Source of the DNA: Pseudomonas lijiangensis
Lineage (GTDB): Bacteria > Pseudomonadota > Gammaproteobacteria > Pseudomonadales > Pseudomonadaceae
Length of the DNA stretch: 64,000 bases
Reading direction: 5' to 3'
NCBI RefSeq assembly: GCF_018968705.1
Contig: NZ_CP076668.1
Location: forward strand, 2,429,001-2,493,000
Shown here: positions 52,073-62,148 of the stretch, one piece after another
Layout of the letters: every line of letters starts with the position of its first letter
Position numbering within the stretch: the first letter of the stretch is position 1
Made by a program: the position numbers and the translations under genes
Notes under the pieces: generated by a model
Seen by the model: the letters and a program-made list of their open reading frames with translations, nothing else
What the model was told of the DNA's origin: nothing
Databases searched by the model: none

Positions 52073-55000
52073 ATGCATTTACTGAGAACCCAGCCGGGCG
52101 GTTTCGTACCCGACGACAGCATTGCCGACCTGGGGCAGACTCCGGCCGAGCTGGTGATTCTCTGCAGCGGCGATTCGAGCCTGGCCCTGCTGGCCGAAGC
52201 CGCGCAGCAACTGCCCGATGACTACCCGAGCCTGCGTCTGGCCAACCCGATGCAGGTGCAGAATCACGCCTCGGTGGACTTGTACGTCGATGAGGTGTTG
52301 CGCCACGCCAGGGTCATTCTGATTTCCCTGCATGGCGGTATTGGCTACTGGCGCTATGGCGTCGAGCGCTTGATGGAGCTGGCAGCCCGTGGCGTGCAGG
52401 TGATTCTGGTGCCGGGGGATGATCGTCCCGATCCGGAGCTGAGCGACCTGAGCACCGTGCCTGCCGAGGAGCGCGACCGACTCTGGCAGTTCCTGCGTCA
52501 GGGCGGCTTGCAGAATGCGCTGGACCTTTATCGTTGCATGGCCAGCAGCTGGCTTGAGCGCGATTACTCATGGGCTGAGCCCCAGCCACTGCCACGCACG
52601 GCCATCTATCACCCGCGCAAGGCGACGGCCACGCTGCCGGACTGGCAGGCAGACTGGACACCGGGGCATCCGGTGGTCGCGTTGCTGTTCTACCGCTCCC
52701 ACTTGCAGGCAGCCAACACCGGTTTCATCGATGTGTTCTGCGAGCGCTTGCAGGCTCAAGGGCTCAATCCCTTGCCGATTGCGCTGGCGAGTCTCAAGGA
52801 GTCGGGTTGCCTGACCATGGTCGAGGACTGGCTGGATGAAGTCGAAGCCGAGCTGATCCTCAATACCACGGGCTTTGCCCAGTCCAGCCCCGAAGCGCCG
52901 CATCTGCGACCGTTTCGTCGCAATGTGCCGGTGATCCAGGCCATCTGCGCCCAGGACAACCAGCCCGCCTGGCAGGCCAGCGAGCAAGGCCTCGGGGCGC
53001 GGGATCTGGCGATGCACATTGCCTTGCCGGAACTGGACGGGCGCATCATCAGCCGGCCCATCAGTTTCAAGGACCTGGCCTGGCGCAGCGAGCGCAGCCA
53101 GTCGGACGTGGTGTGCTATCGCGCCCATCCCGAGCGCATGGACTTCGTCGCGCAACTGGCACGACGCTGGATCGAACTGGCGCGACTGCCCAATGCCAGC
53201 AAGCGGGTAGCGCTGATTCTGGCCAACTACCCGACCCGCGATGGCCGGATCGGCAACGGGGTAGGGCTCGACACGCCTGCGGCGGCGCTGAATATCCTGC
53301 GCGCCATGCAGAGCGAGGGCTATCCGCTGGCGCTGTTGCCTGAAAGCGGCACTGCGCTGATTCAGCAACTGCTGGGCGGCGTCACCAACGATCTGGAGAG
53401 CATCGACCTGCGCCCTTGCCAGCAAAGCATGGCGCTGGACGAGTACCTTGATGCCTTCGATGACTTGCCCCAGGCCAGCCGCGATGCGGTGAATGCCCGC
53501 TGGGGTGCGCCACAGAACGACCCGATGTTCCGCAGCGGGCGGATGATGATTGCCGGTATCCGCTTTGGCCTGACCTTTGTCGGCATTCAGCCTGCCCGTG
53601 GTTATCAGGTAGACCCCAGTGCGGTCTATCACGACCCCGATCTGGTGCCGCCTCACGGTTATCTCGCGTTCTACTTCTGGCTGCGCAAGGCGTATGGCGC
53701 CCATGCGGTGCTGCATGTGGGCAAGCATGGCAACCTGGAGTGGCTGCCGGGCAAGGGCGTCGGTCTTTCTCAAGACTGCTGGCCCGATGCAGTGCTGGGC
53801 GCGATGCCGAATATCTACCCGTTTATCGTCAACGATCCGGGCGAGGGTGCCCAGGCCAAGCGCCGCACCCAGGCGGTCATCATCGATCACCTGATGCCGC
53901 CCCTGACTCGCGCCGAAACCTACGGCCCGCTTCGCAATCTGGAGCTGCTGGCCGACGAATACTACGAGGCGCAACTGCTGGACCCGCGCCGGGCGCAGGA
54001 ACTGCAACGGGACATTCTCAAGCTGGTGCGCGAAACCCGCATCGACCGGGAGCTGGCGCTGGACGAATCCATCGACAGCGACGCCGATGCCGCCATCTGG
54101 CTGCCGCGTCTGGACACCTATCTGTGTGACTTGAAGGAGTCGCAGATCCGCGATGGCCTGCATGTCTTTGGTCAATCCCCGCAAGGCCGTCTGCGTATCG
54201 ACACGCTACTGGCACTGCTGCGCATTCCCCGTGGCGATGGCCGTGGCGCGCAGTCGAGTTTGCTTCGGGTGCTTGCCAAGGCTCTGGCGCTGGACTTTGA
54301 CCCGCTGGATTGCGAGCTGGCCGAGCCCTGGAACGGTCCGCGTCCGTCCGTCTTGCTGGCAGTGAGTGGCGACCCATGGCGCACCACGGGCGATACCCGG
54401 GAGCGGCTTGAGCTGTATGCCGCGATTCTGATCGAACGCATCGTTGAGGCAGAGGCGATCGACGATCTGCCGGATCATCCTGAACTGGTGCTGGTTCTGG
54501 AAAGCCTTCGCGAGGTGGTCGCTCCGCGTCTGGATGCCTGCGGTCCCGAAGAGATGCGCGGTCTGCTGGATGCCCTGAATGGTCGTTTCGTACCTGCCGG
54601 GCCGAGCGGTGCGCCGAGTCGCGGGCGGCTGGACGTGCTGCCCACGGGCCGCAACTTCTTTACCGTGGATGTGCGCAACCTGCCGACCACTACGGCCTGG
54701 CGAATCGGTTTTCACTCGGCCAATCTTTTGCTGGAGCGCCATCTTCAGGATCATGGCGACCACTTGCGCCAGCTCGGCCTGTCGGTCTGGGGCACGGCCA
54801 CCATGCGCACCGGTGGCGACGATATCGCCCAGGCCATGGCCTTGATGGGCGTGCGTCCGGTCTGGGCGACCGGTAGCCAGCGGGTCGATGACTTCGAGAT
54901 TCTGCCCCTGAGCCTGCTGGATCGCCCCCGTGTTGACGTGACCTTGCGTGTATCCGGGTTCTTCCGTGATGCCTTTGCCAACCTGATCCGTCTGTTCGAT

Positions 55001-55837
55001 GCCGCAGTACAGGCCGTTGCCGCTCTGGATGAACCGGACGATCAGAATCCGCTGGCGGCCCGTGTCCGTGAAGAGCGCCGCAGCTTTCAGGAGGCCGGCC
55101 TGAGTGAAGACGAAGCGGCGCGTCAGGCGGGCTGGCGCATTTTCGGCGCCAAGCCCGGTGCTTATGGCGCGGGTGTGCAGGGTGCCATCGATGGACGTCT
55201 GTGGCAGAGCCGTGAGGATCTGGCCGAGGTCTATCTGAACTGGGGTGGTTATGCCTACGGCGCGGCTGATGAAGGCACGCCTGCCCGGCAGAACTTCGCA
55301 CAGCGCCTGTCCCGGGTTCAGGCCGTGGTGCAGAACCAGGATAACCGCGAGCATGACCTGCTGGATTCCAACGATTACTACCAGTTTCAGGGTGGCATGC
55401 TCGCTGCCGCCGAAAGCCTGAGCGGCCAGAAAACCGCCAGTTACCATGGCGACAACAGCCAGCCGGATCTGCCCAGGATTCGTACCCTGAAGGAAGAGCT
55501 GAACCGTGTGGTCCGCAGTCGTGCGGCCAATCCGAAATGGATCGAAGGCGTCAAGCGTCATGGCTACAAAGGTGCGTTCGAAATGGCTGCGACCGTGGAC
55601 TTTCTGTTTGCGTTCGACGCCACCACTGAACTGATCGACGACCACCAATATGCATTGCTGGCCGATGCCTACCTGCTTGATCCGTCGACCCGCGACTTCA
55701 TTCGCGAGCACAACCCCGATGCCCTGCGCGACATGACCGAGCGTATGCTCGAAGCCCAGCAGCGCGGCCTCTGGCAGGAGCCGGGTGACTATCGTGAAGC
55801 GCTGGAAGACCTGTTGCTGGATATAGAAGAGAGCTGA
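52073..55837 (+). CDS. cobN: Cobaltochelatase large subunit CobN
   Basis: Large subunit (1254 residues) of the ATP-dependent aerobic cobaltochelatase, which inserts cobalt into hydrogenobyrinic acid a,c-diamide. It shows the CobN/BchH pattern, including [19 protein letters not shown] near residue 555 and [12 protein letters not shown] near 1030. It requires an AAA+ subunit and a VWA subunit, which the next gene appears to supply. The stop overlaps the next start by one base (TGATG). Confidence 0.97.
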   Translation: MHLLRTQPGGFVPDDSIADLGQTPAELVILCSGDSSLALLAEAAQQLPDDYPSLRLANPMQVQNHASVDLYVDEVLRHARVILISLHGGIGYWRYGVERLMELAARGVQVILVPGDDRPDPELSDLSTVPAEERDRLWQFLRQGGLQNALDLYRCMASSWLERDYSWAEPQPLPRTAIYHPRKATATLPDWQADWTPGHPVVALLFYRSHLQAANTGFIDVFCERLQAQGLNPLPIALASLKESGCLTMVEDWLDEVEAELILNTTGFAQSSPEAPHLRPFRRNVPVIQAICAQDNQPAWQASEQGLGARDLAMHIALPELDGRIISRPISFKDLAWRSERSQSDVVCYRAHPERMDFVAQLARRWIELARLPNASKRVALILANYPTRDGRIGNGVGLDTPAAALNILRAMQSEGYPLALLPESGTALIQQLLGGVTNDLESIDLRPCQQSMALDEYLDAFDDLPQASRDAVNARWGAPQNDPMFRSGRMMIAGIRFGLTFVGIQPARGYQVDPSAVYHDPDLVPPHGYLAFYFWLRKAYGAHAVLHVGKHGNLEWLPGKGVGLSQDCWPDAVLGAMPNIYPFIVNDPGEGAQAKRRTQAVIIDHLMPPLTRAETYGPLRNLELLADEYYEAQLLDPRRAQELQRDILKLVRETRIDRELALDESIDSDADAAIWLPRLDTYLCDLKESQIRDGLHVFGQSPQGRLRIDTLLALLRIPRGDGRGAQSSLLRVLAKALALDFDPLDCELAEPWNGPRPSVLLAVSGDPWRTTGDTRERLELYAAILIERIVEAEAIDDLPDHPELVLVLESLREVVAPRLDACGPEEMRGLLDALNGRFVPAGPSGAPSRGRLDVLPTGRNFFTVDVRNLPTTTAWRIGFHSANLLLERHLQDHGDHLRQLGLSVWGTATMRTGGDDIAQAMALMGVRPVWATGSQRVDDFEILPLSLLDRPRVDVTLRVSGFFRDAFANLIRLFDAAVQAVAALDEPDDQNPLAARVREERRSFQEAGLSEDEAARQAGWRIFGAKPGAYGAGVQGAIDGRLWQSREDLAEVYLNWGGYAYGAADEGTPARQNFAQRLSRVQAVVQNQDNREHDLLDSNDYYQFQGGMLAAAESLSGQKTASYHGDNSQPDLPRIRTLKEELNRVVRSRAANPKWIEGVKRHGYKGAFEMAATVDFLFAFDATTELIDDHQYALLADAYLLDPSTRDFIREHNPDALRDMTERMLEAQQRGLWQEPGDYREALEDLLLDIEES

Positions 55838-56856
55838 TGACAAGCATGACCGATACCCCGCATTTTCCCCTGGCAGCAGTGGTCGGCGCCGATGACTTGA
55901 AACTGGCGCTGTGCCTGACGGCCATCGACCCGAAAATCGGCGGTGTGCTGATCGAAGGGCCGCGTGGCATGGCCAAGTCGACCCTGGCCCGTGGGCTGGC
56001 GGACTTGCTGGCCAGCGGTCAGTTTGTCACCTTGCCGTTGGGTGCCACTGAAGAGCGGCTGGTCGGCACTCTGGATCTGGATGCGGCGCTGTCCGAAGGT
56101 CGTGCGCAGTTTTCCCCCGGCGTTCTGGCCAAGGCAGACGGTGGCGTGCTGTATGTGGATGAGGTCAACCTGCTGGCTGATCATCTGGTGGACCTGTTGC
56201 TGGATGTCGCCGCCAGTGGCACCAATCTGGTGGAGCGCGATGGCATTTCCCACCGTCACGCGGCGCGCTTCGTGCTGATCGGCACCATGAACCCTGAAGA
56301 GGGCGAGTTGCGTCCGCAACTGCTGGACCGTTTCGGTTTGAATGTGGCCCTGAGTGGGCAGACGTTGCCGACCGAGCGCAGCCAGATCATCCGCCGTCGT
56401 CTGGATTTCGATGCCGACCCTCAGGCTTTTTGTCTGGCGTGGCAAGATCAGCAGCAGGCTTTGCAGCAACGTTGCGAGCAGGCCCGTGCGCTGTTGCCTG
56501 CCATCGAGCTTGATGATCGTTCGCTGGGTCTTGTGACGGAGCGCTGTTTTGCGGCGGGCGTCGATGGCATGCGTGCCGATCTGGTCTGGCTGCGTGCTGC
56601 GCGAGCCCATGCTGCATGGCGTGGCGTGGGTGTGATCGAAGAGCAGGATATCGACGCGGTGGCCGAGTTTGCCTTGCGTCATCGGCGTCGCGATCCAGCG
56701 TCCTCGGCACAGAATCCCGAACCGCCAGCGCCCGGCCAGGCCACACCACAGGAACCTCAACCTCAGAACGGGCAGGGCAGTTGGGGTGAATTGCCTGCCC
56801 GGCCTGTGCCCACCGGTGCGCGCCGCGAAGTGCCGAGCTGGCCAAAAAAGCCCTAG
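55837..56856 (+). CDS. chlI: Mg/Co-chelatase AAA+ subunit (short, zero-frame product)
   Basis: AAA+ ATPase of the BchI/ChlI type, 339 residues. Walker [15 protein letters not shown] (about 41-54), Walker [12 protein letters not shown] (about 102-112), sensor region [20 protein letters not shown] (about 147-166). A Pro/Gln-rich tail (about 287-315) resembles the linker between the AAA+ and VWA domains of ChlD. The frame stops at TAG 56854-56856, six bases after a slippery A AAA AAG. It should power CobN. This is the product without frameshift; a longer product is described in the next two entries. Confidence 0.93.
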   Translation: MTSMTDTPHFPLAAVVGADDLKLALCLTAIDPKIGGVLIEGPRGMAKSTLARGLADLLASGQFVTLPLGATEERLVGTLDLDAALSEGRAQFSPGVLAKADGGVLYVDEVNLLADHLVDLLLDVAASGTNLVERDGISHRHAARFVLIGTMNPEEGELRPQLLDRFGLNVALSGQTLPTERSQIIRRRLDFDADPQAFCLAWQDQQQALQQRCEQARALLPAIELDDRSLGLVTERCFAAGVDGMRADLVWLRAARAHAAWRGVGVIEEQDIDAVAEFALRHRRRDPASSAQNPEPPAPGQATPQEPQPQNGQGSWGELPARPVPTGARREVPSWPKKP

Positions 56857-56891
56857 GCATCCGCCCTCGTTCGGCAAAGGGGGCGGATGCC
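56844..56891 (+). promoter_or_regulatory. Predicted programmed -1 frameshift signal
   Basis: The heptamer A AAA AAG (56844-56850) sits in the correct phase, with zero-frame codons CCA AAA AAG CCC TAG. A 5-base spacer leads to a 13-bp stem (56856-56868 with 56879-56891, one G-U pair) and a 10-base loop. Slipping back one base gives AAA AAA GCC CTA GGC and an open frame to 57518. These are the standard elements of bacterial -1 frameshifting. No strong Shine-Dalgarno-like stimulator is obvious upstream. Confidence 0.82.
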
Positions 56892-57518
56892 AGTCCCCGT
56901 CCTGGCAGGCTGACTTCCGGGCGTCATGGTGCGGCGCGTTCAGGCATCGATGGTGCGATTGCCTGGCTGCCGACGCTGTTGCGCGGTCGTCCACAAAGCC
57001 GCCGCGACCTGGTACGCCAGCCTCGCAGCAGTCGGCCGACCGAGTTGTTGCTGGTGATTGTCGATGCCTCGGCCTCGACACGTCGTCATCAGGCATTGAG
57101 TCAGGCCAAGGGCGTGCTGGCTCAGGTCTTCGACGAGGCCTATCGCCGTCGTGCCAGACTGGCGCTGCTGACTGCCAGTGGCAATGTTCCCCGGTGGAAA
57201 CATCAAGGCCTCAAGGCTTCGGCGGCATTACGGCCATGGCTGGATGCGTTGGGTGCGGGGGGCGGAACGCCGCTGTTCGCAGCCATCGAGCAGGCAAAAG
57301 ACTGGTTGAAAATGCGACACCAGCGTTATCCCGCTGAACATTTGCGTGTGCTGATCCTCACCGATGGCCGGGTCAAGGATATGCCTCCGTGTTCAGGGTT
57401 CGACTGCGAGAGTCTGCTGATCGATATAGAGAAAGGGCCTATCCGGCTTGGCCGGGCGCGGGAACTGGCGCTAAGGCTGGGAGCCGGTTACCGGCATCTT
57501 GAAGAGCTTCGCGAATAA
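56850..57518 (+). CDS. chlD: VWA-domain extension, read by -1 frameshift (ChlD C-terminus)
   Basis: The -1 frame from 56850 encodes 222 residues without interruption. It opens [16 protein letters not shown], a basic linker, then [17 protein letters not shown] and a von Willebrand A domain with MIDAS residues in VIVDASAS, the Thr in GGGTPLF, and Asp-Gly in ILTDGRV. No ATG, GTG or TTG occurs in frame before TTG 56979, and that one lacks a ribosome site. The full product would be about 560 residues (338 + 222), matching an AAA+-VWA chelatase subunit. A stand-alone 179-residue protein from 56979 is the alternative. The last codons (CTT CGC GAA TAA) lie inside repeat copy A5. Confidence 0.8.
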   Translation, partial: ALGIRPRSAKGADASPRPGRLTSGRHGAARSGIDGAIAWLPTLLRGRPQSRRDLVRQPRSSRPTELLLVIVDASASTRRHQALSQAKGVLAQVFDEAYRRRARLALLTASGNVPRWKHQGLKASAALRPWLDALGAGGGTPLFAAIEQAKDWLKMRHQRYPAEHLRVLILTDGRVKDMPPCSGFDCESLLIDIEKGPIRLGRARELALRLGAGYRHLEELRE

Positions 57519-57559
57519 ATTCGCTCCCACAAATCCTGTTGGAGCGAATTTATTCGCGA
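57509..57559. repeat. Short palindromic repeat, copy A5, overlapping a stop codon
   Basis: TCGCGAATAAATTCGCTCC at 57509-57527 and its exact reverse complement at 57541-57559, loop 13 bases. The TAA of the VWA gene (57516-57518) is part of the left arm. It separates that gene from a convergent small gene. Confidence 0.9.
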
Positions 57560-57566
57560 TAAAGGA

Positions 57567-57833
57567 TCAGGCCGGCATGGTCCACGGCTGAAGGCTGTAA
57601 CCTTCATTGCTGATTTCTTCGCGAGCTTCTTTCAGAACACTGGCAAGTTGTGCAGGGTCGGAGTAAGCGCTGCTCGGGATCTGTTTACGACCGATAAGTG
57701 CGCAGGTGCGATCGATCACTGTAAGGCTCAGTTCTCCGCTTCCGGCCTGGGCTGCCCAGGCAACACACTGGAAAGGTGCAAAAGCGTTTCCAGCGATCAG
57801 AAGTGCATCGTTGAAGCGCAGTGGGGCGTTCAT
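57567..57833 (-). CDS. Hypothetical protein, 88 aa
   Basis: Small protein of 88 residues; the ATG at 57833 has GAGG nine bases upstream and is preferred to a TTG two codons earlier. It reads as alternating strands and a helix: NDALLIAGNAFAPFQCVAWAA, then GELSLTVIDRTCALIGRKQI and a helical SDPAQLASVLKEAREEI. No family is recognised and no signal peptide is present. It stands alone between the VWA gene and the regulator. Confidence 0.75.
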   Translation of the reverse strand: MNAPLRFNDALLIAGNAFAPFQCVAWAAQAGSGELSLTVIDRTCALIGRKQIPSSAYSDPAQLASVLKEAREEISNEGYSLQPWTMPA

Positions 57834-58207
57834 TTTCAATTCCTCAAAATGCCCATATCAGTCCAGGCACGTCGGCGGGCTTTACCGTTCGGCTGGTTAC
57901 CTGTGTTGATGCCGAACAGGGTGGGGTGAGTCACACCGCTTGCCGGATATTTTCAATTTTTTTACATCCGTGCCGTATTCGGCTTGATCTGAGGCAACTT
58001 TTACGGTGTTCGGTTCAATGACCGGCAGAATTTTCTGACTGTAAAAACGTTACAACCTGTTTAATTACTTTTCGTTATGACCGATATATTTAAACGGTAC
58101 AAGGGTGTGTCAAATATTTGCTAACGTAACATTCGGGCTCGTCAACTTACTGTTTATAAAAAGATTTTAATAACTCCACTCCATGTCGGGCGCCAAGGGA
58201 ATCTACT
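57834..58207. other. AT-rich region upstream of the NtrC-like regulator
   Basis: A 374-base non-coding stretch, much richer in A and T than the genes around it. It must contain the promoter of the regulator and that of the small minus-strand gene. I found no convincing -24/-12 or -35/-10 pair, hairpin or small gene. The low GC content fits binding by nucleoid proteins such as MvaT, which is speculation. Confidence 0.45.
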
Positions 58208-59533
58208 ATGCATGAAGCGGCCCAAACACGACGTTTATTGATTGTTGACCCCAGTGACGATTGTCATCAGTTGATCCCTGTCTTGCAGGCTGCCGGGTGG
58301 GCGGTGGACAGCAATACGCTGGAAGCGGCGCTTAACCAGCGTTGCGATGTCGGTCTGATTCGTCTCATGCCTGAGCATTTCGAGCACCCCGAAGCGGTCA
58401 AGGAGCTGATTACCCGCAGCAACACACAATGGATCGCCGTGCTTGCACCCAATGATTTGCGGCGCGAGAAAATCGGTGATTTTGTCTGCGAATGGTTCTT
58501 CGATTTCCATACCCTGCCTTTCGATGTGGCTCGCATGCAGGTCACTCTCGGGCGGGCTTATGGCATGGCGCGTCTGCGTGCGCAGGGTGCTAACCAGGTG
58601 TCCAGCGGCGATCACGAGATGCTGGGCGAGAGTCGTCCTATCCGGGAGCTGCGTCGGCTGCTGGGCAAGCTGGCACCTACCGAGTCGCCGGTATTGATCC
58701 GCGGCGAACGGGGCACAGGCAAGGAACTGGTGGCGCGTACCCTGCATATGCAGTCGCAGCGCCGTAACAAGCCCTTCGTTGCGGTCAATTGCGGGGCCAT
58801 TGCCGAGCATCTGTTGCACACCGAACTGTTCGGCTATGAGAAGGGTGCCTTCAATGGTGCTCTCGAGCGCAAGATCGGTCGCATCGAGGCGGCCAACGGC
58901 GGGACGCTGTTTCTGGACGATATCGGTGATCTGCCACTGGAAACCCAGGCCCATCTGTTGCGCCTGTTACAGGACCGGCATATCGAGCGCTTCGGCGGCA
59001 ACGAGGCCATCCCCGTGGATGTCCGGGTACTGGCCGCGACCCATGTGGACCTTGAAACAGCCATTCGCAAGAAGCGATTTCGAGAAGATCTGTACTATCG
59101 CCTCAATGTCCTGCAGGTCGGCACCGCACCACTGCGGGAGCGGCACGGAGATCTGGCCATGCTGGCCAACCATTTTGCGCATTTCTATAGCCAGGAAACC
59201 GGTCGACGCGCCCGCAACTTCAGTCAGGACGCGCTGATTGCCATGGGCAAGCATGACTGGCCCGGCAATGTGCGGGAACTGGCCAATCGGGTGCGGCGCG
59301 GGTTGGTGCTGGCCGAAGGGCGGCAGATCGAAGCGGCGGATCTGGGGCTGCTCGGTGAAGAAGACATTGCCAGCAGCATGGGGACGCTGGATGACTACAA
59401 GTCACGGGCCGAGCGTCAGGCGTTGTGCGATGTATTGACTCGCCACAGTGACAACCTCAGCGTTGCGGCCAAGGTTTTAGGTATTTCGCGGCCGACTTTC
59501 TACCGACTGTTGCACAAGCATCAAATCCGCTGA
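58208..59533 (+). CDS. NtrC/VpsR-like AAA+ transcriptional regulator with altered motifs
   Basis: Enhancer-binding-type regulator of 441 residues: a receiver-like N-terminus (about 1-125), AAA+ domain (about 138-375), Fis-type helix-turn-helix (about 400-441, SVAAKVLGISRPTFYRLL). The receiver seems to lack its acceptor Asp (GLIRLM in its place). Walker A is GERGTGKE. The sigma-54 contact loop reads GAFNGA instead of GAFTGA, and Walker B reads FLDDIGD instead of the usual FLDEIGD. These changes resemble those of VpsR/FleQ-like factors that act with c-di-GMP or without sigma-54. It overlaps the convergent nadR-like gene by 57 bases. The target genes are unknown. Confidence 0.9.
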   Translation: MHEAAQTRRLLIVDPSDDCHQLIPVLQAAGWAVDSNTLEAALNQRCDVGLIRLMPEHFEHPEAVKELITRSNTQWIAVLAPNDLRREKIGDFVCEWFFDFHTLPFDVARMQVTLGRAYGMARLRAQGANQVSSGDHEMLGESRPIRELRRLLGKLAPTESPVLIRGERGTGKELVARTLHMQSQRRNKPFVAVNCGAIAEHLLHTELFGYEKGAFNGALERKIGRIEAANGGTLFLDDIGDLPLETQAHLLRLLQDRHIERFGGNEAIPVDVRVLAATHVDLETAIRKKRFREDLYYRLNVLQVGTAPLRERHGDLAMLANHFAHFYSQETGRRARNFSQDALIAMGKHDWPGNVRELANRVRRGLVLAEGRQIEAADLGLLGEEDIASSMGTLDDYKSRAERQALCDVLTRHSDNLSVAAKVLGISRPTFYRLLHKHQIR

Positions 59534-60055
59534 GTCAGCCAGTAGCTGCGTGACGGCCTCCAGTGCCTGTTCGCGGCGTGCCTCCCAGTTACCTCCGATA
59601 ACCTGATAGTTCTGTCCATGGCGCTCCAGCCATTGTCGACTGTCCTCGAAGAATGCCTGCCGCTCGCTCAGTTGCGGCTGGCAGCGCTGTCCGTCACTGA
59701 TCCAGTCGACGCCCTCGGGAGAAAGCAGCAGATGCAGGTCATAGTGCCTGTTGAGCAATTGCTGCTCGATCCACTGCGGGCAATCGCCGAACAGGGTCTT
59801 GCTCCAGAGCATATTGCTCAGCAGATGAGTGTCGAGGATCAGCAGCGGCGGGGCGGTAGCGCGGGCCGCGTCCTCCCAGGCCAGTTGGCCCCGGGCAATG
59901 TCGGGAATATCGCTGTAGACGGTGTCACGGCCTTGTTGCTCGATGAAGTGGCGCACGTACTCGCCCACCACCAGACCGCCGAAACGTTTGTGGATTTCGC
60001 CGGACAACCAGCTTTTGCCGCTGGATTCGGGGCCTGCCAGAACCAGTACTTTCAT
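59477..60055 (-). CDS. NadR-like ribosylnicotinamide kinase/ATPase
   Basis: P-loop kinase of 192 residues from the ATG at 60055, matching the C-terminal ribosylnicotinamide kinase domain of NadR and lacking the adenylyltransferase and DNA-binding parts. Walker A is GPESSGKS at about 8-15, and the Walker B-like segment is LLILDTHLLSNM. It would phosphorylate nicotinamide riboside to NMN in the cytoplasm. The pnuC stop overlaps its start (ATGA), so the importer and kinase are coupled. Confidence 0.92.
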   Translation of the reverse strand: MKVLVLAGPESSGKSWLSGEIHKRFGGLVVGEYVRHFIEQQGRDTVYSDIPDIARGQLAWEDAARATAPPLLILDTHLLSNMLWSKTLFGDCPQWIEQQLLNRHYDLHLLLSPEGVDWISDGQRCQPQLSERQAFFEDSRQWLERHGQNYQVIGGNWEARREQALEAVTQLLADSADLMLVQQSVESRPRNT

Positions 60056-60615
60056 CGCGCCAGCGCCAGATCGTTGCGCCATTCACGCCAGCCTTGCACG
60101 GCCAGCAGGGTAAAGAGCCCATACAGCGCCGCAGTCAGGTACAACCCTTTGTAGATGAACAGGCCGACGAAGATGACATCCAGCACGATCCACAAGGGCC
60201 AGCACTGGAGCCGCTTTTGCGCCATCCACACCTGAGCCACAAGGCTGAAACCGGTCAGCGCGGCATCGAGCCAGGGCTGGGCAGCATCGGTCAGGTGAGC
60301 CATGAATGCACCGAGCACCAGGCTGATCAGCGCGCCGATTGCCAGGCCGCTCATGACCGGAACGCCCGGCAGAACCGTGACTGCCCGCACCGGCAGGCCA
60401 TTGCCGTGGCGGGTCCATTGCAGCCAGCCATACACCTGCAGGCCGGCGTAGATCACTTGCAGCAGCATGTCCGAGTAGAGCTTTACGTCGAAGAAGATCC
60501 AGATATAGATCACCACCATCACCAGACCGATTGGCCAGCACCAGGGGTTCTGCTTCACTGTAAGCCAGACTGCTATCACGCCGAGGGCGGCAGCGAAGAG
60601 TTCAAGTCCGGACAT
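60052..60615 (-). CDS. pnuC: Nicotinamide riboside transporter PnuC
   Basis: Membrane protein of 187 residues with about seven hydrophobic helices, from the ATG at 60615 with GGGAGC upstream. The PnuC pattern is visible in NPWCWPIGLVMVVIYIWIFF near the start, VIYAGLQVYGWLQW in the middle and WPLWIVLDVIFVGLFIYKG near the C-terminus. It imports nicotinamide riboside, trapped by the coupled kinase. Thiamine PnuT-like members exist, but the kinase neighbour favours nicotinamide riboside. Confidence 0.93.
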   Translation of the reverse strand: MSGLELFAAALGVIAVWLTVKQNPWCWPIGLVMVVIYIWIFFDVKLYSDMLLQVIYAGLQVYGWLQWTRHGNGLPVRAVTVLPGVPVMSGLAIGALISLVLGAFMAHLTDAAQPWLDAALTGFSLVAQVWMAQKRLQCWPLWIVLDVIFVGLFIYKGLYLTAALYGLFTLLAVQGWREWRNDLALAR

Positions 60616-60850
60616 GGCGGCTCCCTGAGAGTGGTCGAGATGAGTGGGCGCGCGATTGTAAGCGCTTCTGTGCAAGACCGGGAGACTCATCGACAAGTCG
60701 CGTGAGGCTTTACCTGCGCAGGTCTGCTAGCATCTCGGCGCTTTTACGCATCCTCTTCAAGAATTGTTCAGGTTCGGGTGCCCATAGTTACAACCTTTTT
60801 GCAAAACAACACGAATGAGCGAGCCACTGGCAGCGCTTTATGGGGGAATG

Positions 60851-61681
60851 ATGGATCTTTGGACCGCCGCTCAGGCGTTGATATTGGGTATTGTCGAGGG
60901 GCTGACGGAATTTCTGCCGATTTCCAGTACGGGGCATCAGATCATCGTCGCCGACTTGATCGGCTTTGGTGGCGAACGGGCCATGGCGTTCAATATCATC
61001 ATCCAGCTCGGTGCCATTCTGGCCGTGGTCTGGGAGTTTCGGCGCAAGATCATCGACGTGGTCGTTGGCTTGCCCAAACAGCAACAGGCGCAGCGTTTCA
61101 CCATCAACCTGCTGATCGCTTTCCTGCCGGCCGTGGTGTTGGGGGTGATTTTTGCGGACCTGATTCACCACTACCTGTTCAACCCCATCACCGTCGCGAC
61201 CGCTCTGGTGATTGGCGGCGTGATCATGCTCTGGGCCGAGCGTCGCCAGCATGTGGTACGTGCCGAAACAGTTGACGACATGACTTGGGTCGATGCCTTG
61301 AAAGTGGGCTGCGCCCAGTGTCTGGCAATGATTCCGGGGACTTCGCGCTCGGGCTCGACCATCATCGGTGGCCTGCTGTTCGGCCTCTCGCGCAAGGCTG
61401 CGACCGAGTTCTCGTTCTTCCTGGCCATGCCGACCATGGTCGGTGCTGCCGTGTATTCGGGCTACAAGTACCGTGAGCTGTTCCGCCCCGAAGACTTTGC
61501 AGTGTTCGCGGTAGGTTTCGTTGTCTCGTTCATCTTCGCCATGATTGCCGTGCGTGGCCTGCTCAAGTTCATCGCCACCCACAGCTATGCCGTGTTTGCC
61601 TGGTATCGCATCGTCTTTGGCCTGCTGATCCTTGCCACCTGGCAGTTTGGCTGGATCGACTGGGCTGCGGCCAAGGGATGA
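60851..61681 (+). CDS. uppP: Undecaprenyl-diphosphatase
   Basis: Integral membrane phosphatase (BacA/UppP), 276 residues, that recycles the lipid carrier for peptidoglycan and gives bacitracin resistance. It starts at the second of two tandem ATG codons (60851), giving [20 protein letters not shown] as in other Pseudomonas. The catalytic motifs are [13 protein letters not shown] (about 17-29) and [13 protein letters not shown] (about 168-180). A downstream DUF1294 gene overlaps its stop by ATGA. Confidence 0.96.
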   Translation: MDLWTAAQALILGIVEGLTEFLPISSTGHQIIVADLIGFGGERAMAFNIIIQLGAILAVVWEFRRKIIDVVVGLPKQQQAQRFTINLLIAFLPAVVLGVIFADLIHHYLFNPITVATALVIGGVIMLWAERRQHVVRAETVDDMTWVDALKVGCAQCLAMIPGTSRSGSTIIGGLLFGLSRKAATEFSFFLAMPTMVGAAVYSGYKYRELFRPEDFAVFAVGFVVSFIFAMIAVRGLLKFIATHSYAVFAWYRIVFGLLILATWQFGWIDWAAAKG

Positions 61682-62148
61682 CCTTGCCACGGCAGCGCTC
61701 TTCGACTCAGAGACCGAACCGGGGCGGTGCTCCGGTTCAGAACCTGAATCTCAAGGTGTGCATCCTTGCGCTGTTGTGTGTGATGCCTGCCTATGGCGCA
61801 GGCATGTCCTGGTTCAAGTCAGGCATGCCAATTGTGCTTGCAGCTTATGTGCTCGTGAGTCTGCTGGCATTCCTGATTTACCGGCATGACAAACGTCAGG
61901 CCGGTAATGGCGGCTGGCGTACTCCCGAAAACGTTCTGCACCTGACTGAACTGTTGGGTGGCTGGCCCGGTGCTTTGCTGGGCCAACAGGTGTTCCGGCA
62001 CAAGACGCGCAAAGTGTCTTTCCAGCTGGTGTTCTGGCTGATCGTGCTGGGGCATCAGTTGTTCTGGATCGATCAGCTGTTTCTCGACAGTGGCTGGTTC
62101 AAACCCTGGTTTTCACAGCTTGAGCGCCACTTGCAGGCGCTTCGGTAG
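61678..62148 (+). CDS. DUF1294 membrane protein
   Basis: Protein of 156 residues with a basic N-terminus (about 1-25), three hydrophobic helices, and the DUF1294 core [20 protein letters not shown] then [19 protein letters not shown]. Many relatives carry an N-terminal cold-shock domain; this one does not. Function unknown. It is coupled to uppP through an ATGA overlap and overlaps the convergent MmcQ/YjbR gene by 36 bases at its 3' end. Confidence 0.9.
   Translation: MTLPRQRSSTQRPNRGGAPVQNLNLKVCILALLCVMPAYGAGMSWFKSGMPIVLAAYVLVSLLAFLIYRHDKRQAGNGGWRTPENVLHLTELLGGWPGALLGQQVFRHKTRKVSFQLVFWLIVLGHQLFWIDQLFLDSGWFKPWFSQLERHLQALR

Noticed and set aside
56857..56978. Ordinary intergenic gap between chlI and a separate VWA gene
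   Set aside because: The -1 frame is open through it, it encodes a plausible linker, and it contains a stem directly after a slippery heptamer, so a gap is the weaker reading.
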